Assembly (NCBI RefSeq): GCF_020442045.1
Contig: NZ_JAGRLA010000174.1
Coordinates: forward strand, 1-38,893
Origin: Bauldia sp.
GTDB lineage: Bacteria; Pseudomonadota; Alphaproteobacteria; Rhizobiales; Kaistiaceae
DNA: 38,893 nt
Direction: 5' to 3'
In this document: positions 32,885 through 38,893 of the stretch, piece by piece
Numbering within the stretch: the stretch's first letter is position 1
How the letters are laid out: each line of letters opens with the position of its first letter
Program-made: the position numbers and the translations under genes
Notes under the pieces: model-generated
What the model saw: the letters and a program-made list of their open reading frames with translations, nothing else
The model's database searches: none
Told to the model about the DNA's origin: nothing

Positions 32885-34852
32885 TCACCAGCCGCCGCCG
32901 CCACCTCCGCCGCCGCCGCCGCCCGAGCCGCCTCCTCCGCCGCCGCCGGAGAAGCCGGAGGATGACGACTTGGGCGCCGGGATCGAGCTGGCGAACGAGC
33001 TCTGGGCAGACGAAACCGTCGAAGCGACCGAGCTGGCAAAGCTGTGGCCGCTCCATCCATGTCCGCCATGCCAGACCGGATTGTAGCTGCTGGTGACGGT
33101 CTTGCCCGGATTGGTGCGGGCAAAGGCCGTCTCGAAGGCCTCCGACCACGGCTTCTCGACATCCAGCGCCACCGCATAAGGGAGCAGCCGCTCGAACTGC
33201 CCGGTGTCGAGATCGGGGGCGTCCTTGTAGTTCATGCGCTCCGATTCGGCCGTCCGGATGTAGAGCTCGAGGCCCTCGATCTGGTCCATCACGGCCCGGC
33301 CGGCCGCCGTCGGTGCCCGCAGCAGGTAGAAGAAGATCCCGTTCATCGCCGCGAAACCGCCGACCAGGACCAGCGGGAAGCCGTTGCGGGCGATCGCCGA
33401 GAGCACGCTTTCGCCGAAGCCGGTCGGAAGGCTGCTCACCATGTTGCCGAAGGTCGAGAGGATGCCGAATCCGATGAAGCCGAGGACGAGCAGGTTGAAG
33501 CCGATGGCGAAGATCGAGCCGACCTTCCGCGGTCCGAACAGGGCGCGCACGAGGGGAATGATAAACACGCCGAGGAAGACGCCGACCATGACCGAGGCGA
33601 CGAGCAGCCCGATCTCGGCATCCGGAAGGTCACCGAAGAACAGAACGCCGGCGCAGACGAGCGCCGTCAGGATCAGGCCGACGACGAAATAGCCGAGATT
33701 GCGCCGAAAGAAGCGGTTCCGGTTCTCGCCCTCGACAGCACTCTTGAAACGACTGAACGCGCTGGCCAGGCTCTTGCCGTTCGCCTTGTCGATCGTCACC
33801 TTGCCGCCCTTCCCCGCGACCCAGTTGAAGATCGCATTCTCGCCCGGTGGCAGCTTCGCGGCCGGTTTCGGCGTCTCGGTGCGGCTGAGGACGATGTCGC
33901 CGCCCGAATCGTTGAAGATCAGCAGCCCCTTCGTCGCAAGCGACAGCGCGGCGGCGGTGAACTCCCGCCATCCGCCGCTCCAGCCGAAGTCGCGAACGTA
34001 TCCGGCGAGCGCCGGGGAGATGCCGCTCGGCGGATGGAAGAGCGGGATGATCGTGCCCCTTGGCGGGTCGCGTCCGACCGCGTTCCACGAGATCAGGTAG
34101 AAGACCAGAACACCGACCAGGCCGATGCCGCCGAGGAGGAAGCGTCGGTTGTCGAGGAACCAGTAGTGGAAAGCCTGCATCCCGCTTGGCGGAGAGACCA
34201 GGCCATCCGGAATCTGGAGCACCACCGACAGTCCCTCGCGCGGCGGAAGCGTCGCCGTCGTTGTCACCCTCAGGCTGTCGTCACCGGTGATCTCGCCGGT
34301 GACGGCCTTCCCCTCCTCGCCGTAGCGGCCGGTATAGGCCGTCCAGCGAACCGGGGCGCGGTTGTCCGGCAGGGTGAAAAGCGCCGTCGCCTCGAGGATC
34401 GGGAAGGACCAGTCGTTGCCGGTGACGTTCCAGAAGAGCTCGGTATGCTCAGGCAGGAAGCGGATCTGCCGCCCGGTTTCATAGTGGATCCGATAGGTGT
34501 AGGTGCCGGGATCGAGATAGATATCGCCGTCACCGACATAGATGCGGATGCCTTCGCTGTTGCTCGCGGTGTGATAGGGCTCCGGCCGGCCGTCACGGGT
34601 GATCTCGCGGATCGAGAAGCTCACCTTGTGCACGTTGTCATTCTCGTCGACGAAGGTCAGCGGGACGTCCCGGAAGATGCCGTGCCGTATCTGCGTACCT
34701 TCGGCATGGACCCTGATCGTCTCGACGACATCGAGGACGCCGTCCGGCCGGACCTCGACGTTGGCGTCGAAGCGCTCGATGACCTCTTCGGCGGCGGCCG
34801 GAACCGAAACGACGAGAAGCGCCGCCGCAAGGCCGGCAAGAAGCGCCCTCAT
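32885..34852 (-). CDS. DUF2207 membrane protein with Gly-rich tail
   Basis: This 655-residue protein has a signal peptide (1-21) and an extracytoplasmic beta-rich DUF2207 domain beginning IERFDANVEVRPDGVLDVVE. A first membrane span follows at about 227-247, then a cytoplasmic-type region with LSLATKGLLIFND. Four more spans cluster between about 380 and 510. The C-terminus is Ser-rich and ends in 18 glycines interrupted once by serine, then Trp, a feature common in DUF2207 proteins. It overlaps lemA by four bases (ATGA), and LemA-DUF2207 pairs are widespread. The molecular function is unknown; an envelope role is likely. Confidence 0.88.
   Translation of the reverse strand: MRALLAGLAAALLVVSVPAAAEEVIERFDANVEVRPDGVLDVVETIRVHAEGTQIRHGIFRDVPLTFVDENDNVHKVSFSIREITRDGRPEPYHTASNSEGIRIYVGDGDIYLDPGTYTYRIHYETGRQIRFLPEHTELFWNVTGNDWSFPILEATALFTLPDNRAPVRWTAYTGRYGEEGKAVTGEITGDDSLRVTTTATLPPREGLSVVLQIPDGLVSPPSGMQAFHYWFLDNRRFLLGGIGLVGVLVFYLISWNAVGRDPPRGTIIPLFHPPSGISPALAGYVRDFGWSGGWREFTAAALSLATKGLLIFNDSGGDIVLSRTETPKPAAKLPPGENAIFNWVAGKGGKVTIDKANGKSLASAFSRFKSAVEGENRNRFFRRNLGYFVVGLILTALVCAGVLFFGDLPDAEIGLLVASVMVGVFLGVFIIPLVRALFGPRKVGSIFAIGFNLLVLGFIGFGILSTFGNMVSSLPTGFGESVLSAIARNGFPLVLVGGFAAMNGIFFYLLRAPTAAGRAVMDQIEGLELYIRTAESERMNYKDAPDLDTGQFERLLPYAVALDVEKPWSEAFETAFARTNPGKTVTSSYNPVWHGGHGWSGHSFASSVASTVSSAQSSFASSIPAPKSSSSGFSGGGGGGGSGGGGGGGGGGGW
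32891..32947 (-). repeat. GGC-rich low-complexity tract
   Basis: Nineteen consecutive codons, eighteen Gly and one Ser, encode the tail of the DUF2207 protein. The tract is almost pure GGC and prone to sequencing error and length change. Confidence 0.85.
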
Positions 34853-35418
34853 CGCGCGGCCCCGCCGAATTCCACGCCGGGAACCGCCCGTTCGCTCGAT
34901 TCCATCTCGAAGAAATCGCGACGGCCGAAACCGAACAACCCGGCGATGATGTTGCTCGGGAAGGATTCGACCAGGACGTTGAGATTCCGCGTCGCGCCGT
35001 TGTAGTAGCGCCGCGCCATCTGGATCTCGTCTTCGACCGAGGCCAGCGTCTTCTGCAGCTCCAGGAAATTGTCGCTCGCCTTGAGGTCCGGATAGGCTTC
35101 GGCGAGCGCGATCAGCTTGCCGATCGCAGCCGACAGCTTTCCTTCGGCGCGCGAGCGCGCGGCGACGTCGCCTTCCGGAATCTTGCCCGCCGCGGCACGG
35201 AGCTCCGTCGCCTGGGTGAGCACCTGCTGCTCGTGCGCGGCGTAGCCCTTCACCGTGCTGACGAGGTTGGGAATGAGGTCGGCCCGCCGCTTGAGCTGCA
35301 CATCGATGCCGCTCCATCCCTCCTCGGCCATCTGCCGCGTCCGGACGAGGCGGTTGAAAAGGACGATGCCATAGACCACGACAACGGCGGCTATCGCCAG
35401 GACGATCCAGGTAGCCAT
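34849..35418 (-). CDS. lemA: LemA family protein
   Basis: This 189-residue protein has an N-terminal membrane anchor (WIVLAIAAVVVVYGIVLF) and the helical LemA domain. Family motifs are present: GWSGIDVQLKRRADLIPNLV, TVKGYAAHEQQVL, LIALAEAYPDLKASDNFLEL, and ARRYYNGATRNLNVLVESFP. The C-terminus ends in the usual EFGGAAR-like tail. It is the first gene of a two-gene operon with the DUF2207 membrane protein, with a four-base overlap. The protein sits at the inner membrane; its biochemical role is not established. Confidence 0.93.
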   Translation of the reverse strand: MATWIVLAIAAVVVVYGIVLFNRLVRTRQMAEEGWSGIDVQLKRRADLIPNLVSTVKGYAAHEQQVLTQATELRAAAGKIPEGDVAARSRAEGKLSAAIGKLIALAEAYPDLKASDNFLELQKTLASVEDEIQMARRYYNGATRNLNVLVESFPSNIIAGLFGFGRRDFFEMESSERAVPGVEFGGAAR

Positions 35419-35571
35419 TGATCGATCTCCCCGAAAGCCACCCGCGTTTATCATCACTTTCGCCGACAAAGAAGGGCGTGAGGCGCGGCCCCTATCGGTA
35501 CCCATGGTCGGTCGTTGCGGCGCCGACGACCTGACGGCAGAGTAGGCAGGCGGACAAGGCGAGACGCGGAG

Positions 35572-36057
35572 ATGACAATGACGACGGTCAAGACAGCCCG
35601 ACGGGGCGGGAAGGCATGGGCGCGCGCCGGGCTGATCACGCTCGCGCTCGCTTTCAACGCTGCGATCGACCATGCATGGGCACAGGATGCCGGCCTCGAA
35701 GCCGATGCGCGGGCCGCCATCGTCACGGTTTTCGACGCCCTCGCATCCGGCGATGCCGGACAGGTCCGCCCCCTGCTGGCGCCGGAATTCCAGCTCGTCC
35801 GCTCCAACGGCGCCGCCTATGACAAGGAGGAATACCTGGCGCGCAGCATCCCGCATATCGACAGCGAACCGGCGATCAACAACCTGGTGGTCACCCGCAA
35901 CGGCGATATCGTGGTGACCCGCTTCCGGCTGCGGATCGAGGAGGAGCTCGACGGCAAGAAGGCGGAGAGCGACGCCCCGCAGCTGATCGTCTTCAGGATC
36001 ACCCCCGGGGCCTGGCAGGTCGTGGCGTCCGCCAATTTCGCCAGGTTGTCGGAGTGA
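35572..36057 (+). CDS. Exported NTF2-like (DUF4440-type) protein
   Basis: This 161-residue protein has a long basic N-region followed by a signal peptide (ITLALAFNAAIDHAWA, cleaved near residue 37). A single NTF2/SnoaL-like cone domain follows, with ARAAIVTVFDALASGDAGQV and LLAPEFQLVRSNG in the expected order. NTF2-like domains are scaffolds used as small enzymes or binding pockets; nothing here fixes the role. It is divergent from lemA across a 153-base gap in which I see no clear promoter or terminator. It is more distant from the two NTF2-like proteins at 36933 and 37418 than those are from each other. Confidence 0.75.
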   Translation: MTMTTVKTARRGGKAWARAGLITLALAFNAAIDHAWAQDAGLEADARAAIVTVFDALASGDAGQVRPLLAPEFQLVRSNGAAYDKEEYLARSIPHIDSEPAINNLVVTRNGDIVVTRFRLRIEEELDGKKAESDAPQLIVFRITPGAWQVVASANFARLSE

Positions 36058-36182
36058 GCGCCGGCAAGCATCGCCGGCCCTGTGCATAACGCCGGCATGC
36101 CCCGACCTTTCTTTGGCAAGGCGATTGCTTCGATGTCATGATTGCCCGCTAGGGAGGTCATGCTCCGCGAAAAGGACAGCCC

Positions 36183-36824
36183 ATGCCTGGTGTCATCATC
36201 ACCATTGCCCAGCAAAAAGGCGGCTCCGGCAAGACGACGGTCGCCGCGCATCTCGCCGTCGCCCTCGGCACGCGCGACAAATCGGTCGCGATCGTCGACG
36301 TCGACCCGCAAGGCAGCCTCGGCGAGTGGTTCGAGCGACGCGAGGAGCGCCTCGGCGAAGAGGGAATCGACCTCGAATTCCGGACCGCCAGCGGCTGGGG
36401 CGCCCGCCGCGAAGCCCGCAACCTTGCGCGGCACCACGATTTCGTCGTCGTCGACACGCCGCCGAAATCCGATATCGAGATGCGGCCGGCGATCGAGATC
36501 GCCGACCTCGTCGTCGTCCCGCTGCAGCCGACGCCGGTCGACCTCTGGGCCACCGAACCGACCCTGCAGATGGTGGCGAAGGAAGGCAACGAGGCGCTTC
36601 TCGTGCTGAACCGGGTCGTCCGGCGCGCCCTGCTGACCGCCGAGATGGCCGACGCGACGGGCGGCCTCGGCTATCGCGTCGCCAGGGCGCAGCTCGGCAA
36701 CCGCGTCGCCTTTCCGTCGAGCATGGGATCGGGCAGCACCGTGATCGAAACCGACCCGAACGGCATCGCGGCCGAGGAAGTGAGGGCCCTGGCGAAGGAG
36801 GTGGCGCGCCGGGCGAAGGAATAA
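36183..36824 (+). CDS. parA: Orphan ParA-family ATPase
   Basis: This 213-residue protein is a small ParA/MinD-type ATPase. It has the deviant Walker A QQKGGSGKTT (residues 10-19) with both lysines, Walker A' VDVDPQGSL, and Walker B FVVVDTPP. There is no N-terminal helix-turn-helix. An AAAGGA site precedes the ATG. No parB gene or obvious parS site lies nearby, so it is not a chromosome or plasmid partition locus as seen here. Such orphan ParAs often position protein clusters, but its cargo is unknown. Neighbours on both sides are exported NTF2-like proteins on the same strand, separated by more than 100 bases. Confidence 0.88.
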   Translation: MPGVIITIAQQKGGSGKTTVAAHLAVALGTRDKSVAIVDVDPQGSLGEWFERREERLGEEGIDLEFRTASGWGARREARNLARHHDFVVVDTPPKSDIEMRPAIEIADLVVVPLQPTPVDLWATEPTLQMVAKEGNEALLVLNRVVRRALLTAEMADATGGLGYRVARAQLGNRVAFPSSMGSGSTVIETDPNGIAAEEVRALAKEVARRAKE

Positions 36825-36932
36825 GCGGCCTGTGAGGACCATGCGCCGCCGCCGAGCCGCCAGCCTTACATCGCCGAATGGAGGCAGTTATCCTTTCGAC
36901 GATCCGCCGACGGGGACACGAGGAGGATCAGG

Positions 36933-37376
36933 ATGCGCATTGTGACTGCGACGGCTGCCGTCATGTCTGCCGTGACGGCTTTCGCGGCCGCTCCCGCGAA
37001 TGCCGGCGATCTTGCCGATCTCAAGGCAGCGCGGGCGAAGCTTGAGACGGCATTCGTCGATCAAGACGCCGAGGCGATCCGCAGCCTGATGACGTCAGAC
37101 CACGTTGCAGCCACCTACGCGTATGGTGGCGTGCTGGACCTCGACGCGCAGATTGCCTCCATCGGCGACCTCAAGGTGGCCTTTTCCGACGTCAGCGCGC
37201 CCATGATCACGCTGTTCGACGCCGAGGGCGCGTATGTCACCTACGAAACGTCGCTCGACGGCACCTATCGCGGCAAGCCCCTGCCTCACCGGGTCTTCGT
37301 CTCCGAGATTTGGGTGAAGACCGACGGCCGGTGGCTCGAAAAAGCCTATCAGGAGACGGTGATCGACAGCCCATAG
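36933..37376 (+). CDS. Exported NTF2-like protein, paralogue 1
   Basis: This 147-residue protein has a signal peptide (cleaved near residue 24, PANAG) and an NTF2/SnoaL-like domain that includes LKAARAKLETAFVDQDAEAI and the C-terminal block LPHRVFVSEIWVKTDGRWL. GGAGG upstream supports the start. It is followed after 41 bases by a close paralogue with the same FVSEIW and YQET motifs, so the two arose by tandem duplication and are probably co-transcribed. Function is unknown; the domain could bind a small molecule in the periplasm. Confidence 0.78.
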   Translation: MRIVTATAAVMSAVTAFAAAPANAGDLADLKAARAKLETAFVDQDAEAIRSLMTSDHVAATYAYGGVLDLDAQIASIGDLKVAFSDVSAPMITLFDAEGAYVTYETSLDGTYRGKPLPHRVFVSEIWVKTDGRWLEKAYQETVIDSP

Positions 37377-37417
37377 ACGGCGGTCGATGACCGGCTCGAA
37401 CGAGGAGGGACGGACAA

Positions 37418-37864
37418 ATGCAATTCAGCCGAATCGCCGCTGCGGCCGGTGTCGCGATTCTGATCCAGATACTCCCGGCCGGTGCCGAGGACATGACTGT
37501 CGCCGATGAGATCAAGGCGGCCAGGATCGCGCTGGACCAGGCTTTCCAGAGGCACGACCGCGCGGCCATCCAAAAGATGGTCACCGCCGACCACCTCGCG
37601 GTGACGACCTATTACGGGAAGCCGTTCACGACCGCCGACGAACTGGCCGGCATCACCGAATTCGTCGCGGATTATTTCGATTTCACCGAGGGCGATGTGA
37701 CGGTCTTCTCGCCCGACGCGGCGATGATCACCTTCGAGAATTTCTACAAGGGCACGTTCCGGGGACGCCCGCTGCCGGAGCACGTCTTCGTCTCCGAGAT
37801 ATGGCTGAAGCAGGGCGGGACCTGGAAGCAGCAGCTCTACCAGGAAACCCCGATCGCCCCCTGA
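37418..37864 (+). CDS. Exported NTF2-like protein, paralogue 2
   Basis: This 148-residue protein has a signal peptide (cleaved near residue 23) and an NTF2-like domain: IKAARIALDQAFQRHDRAAI, MVTADHLAVTTYYGKPF, and LPEHVFVSEIWLKQGGTWK. It aligns along its whole length with the preceding gene product and shares the FRGRPLP/YRGKPLP turn. A GAGGAGGGA site lies upstream. It converges with the DUF4170 gene across a 73-base gap that shows no clear terminator. Confidence 0.78.
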   Translation: MQFSRIAAAAGVAILIQILPAGAEDMTVADEIKAARIALDQAFQRHDRAAIQKMVTADHLAVTTYYGKPFTTADELAGITEFVADYFDFTEGDVTVFSPDAAMITFENFYKGTFRGRPLPEHVFVSEIWLKQGGTWKQQLYQETPIAP

Positions 37865-37937
37865 CACGCAGGAAGAAGGCGACCGGCGGTTGCCTTGAGG
37901 CGAGACCGCCCGTCGCCTTCGCCGGGCCTTCCCGGCC

Positions 37938-38892
<955 letters not shown>

Positions 38893-38893
38893 C

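Noticed and set aside
32885..35418. The lemA-DUF2207 operon as part of the TIR-STAND module
   Set aside because: It is a widespread pair found in many contexts, convergent with the FHA-protease gene and not co-transcribed with it; adjacency alone is not enough.
36058..36182. GCCGGC repeats forming a small hairpin at 36060-36078 as a terminator
   Set aside because: GCCGGC is self-complementary and common in such GC-rich DNA, and no T-run follows.

Overview
The window looks like alphaproteobacterial chromosome, probably Hyphomicrobiales-like. The evidence is high GC with strong codon bias, an aceA fragment followed by a DUF4170 gene (an alphaproteobacterial family), N-acetylglutaminylglutamine-amide (NAGGN) type osmolyte genes, and two peptide/nickel-family ABC transporter operons. 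I see no rRNA, tRNA, CRISPR array, integrase or transposase. The right end appears chimeric.

Region 1 (59-8099, + strand) is a compact operon. It encodes an AmiC-like amide sensor, an AmiR-like ANTAR antiterminator, two DppC/DppB-type permeases, a substrate-binding protein, an acetamidase/formamidase and a fused two-domain ATPase. It reads as a sense, import and hydrolyse pathway for a small amide. A 13-bp hairpin separates the amidase from the ATPase gene.

Region 2 (8113-14496) holds penicillin-binding protein 1A (-), a divergent pair made of an ATP-grasp ligase and an M42 peptidase that belong to the NAGGN osmoprotectant family but lack usual partners, a tiny secreted YHYH-type protein (-), and an M20-type carbamoylase/amidohydrolase (-).

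Region 3 (14509-21252) starts with an AT-rich control region divergent from the hydrolase. A second peptide-family transporter operon follows: binding protein, a YjbR-like protein, DppB, a DppC-DppD fusion, DppF and a GntR/FadR-type regulator. Hydrolase and transporter probably act on the same N-substituted amino acid or amide.

Region 4 (21397-32874) is the most interesting part. A protein with three TIR-like domains is translationally coupled to a 2298-residue STAND NTPase that has one membrane segment, a coiled coil, a probable propeller and an alpha-helical repeat tail. Divergent from them is an FHA - membrane segment - trypsin-like protease protein. A secreted S1 trypsin converges on the STAND gene from the other side. 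Predicted topology puts the TIR, NTPase and FHA domains in the cytoplasm, and the STAND sensor region and both proteases outside. I propose a membrane-spanning conflict or stress-signalling module; its function is not demonstrated.

Region 5 (32885-38893) has a lemA-DUF2207 operon (-), three secreted NTF2-like proteins (two are tandem paralogues), an orphan ParA ATPase, DUF4170, and the 3' part of isocitrate lyase. The last ~127 bases switch abruptly to a ccmF fragment on the opposite strand, which I read as an assembly or amplification chimera.
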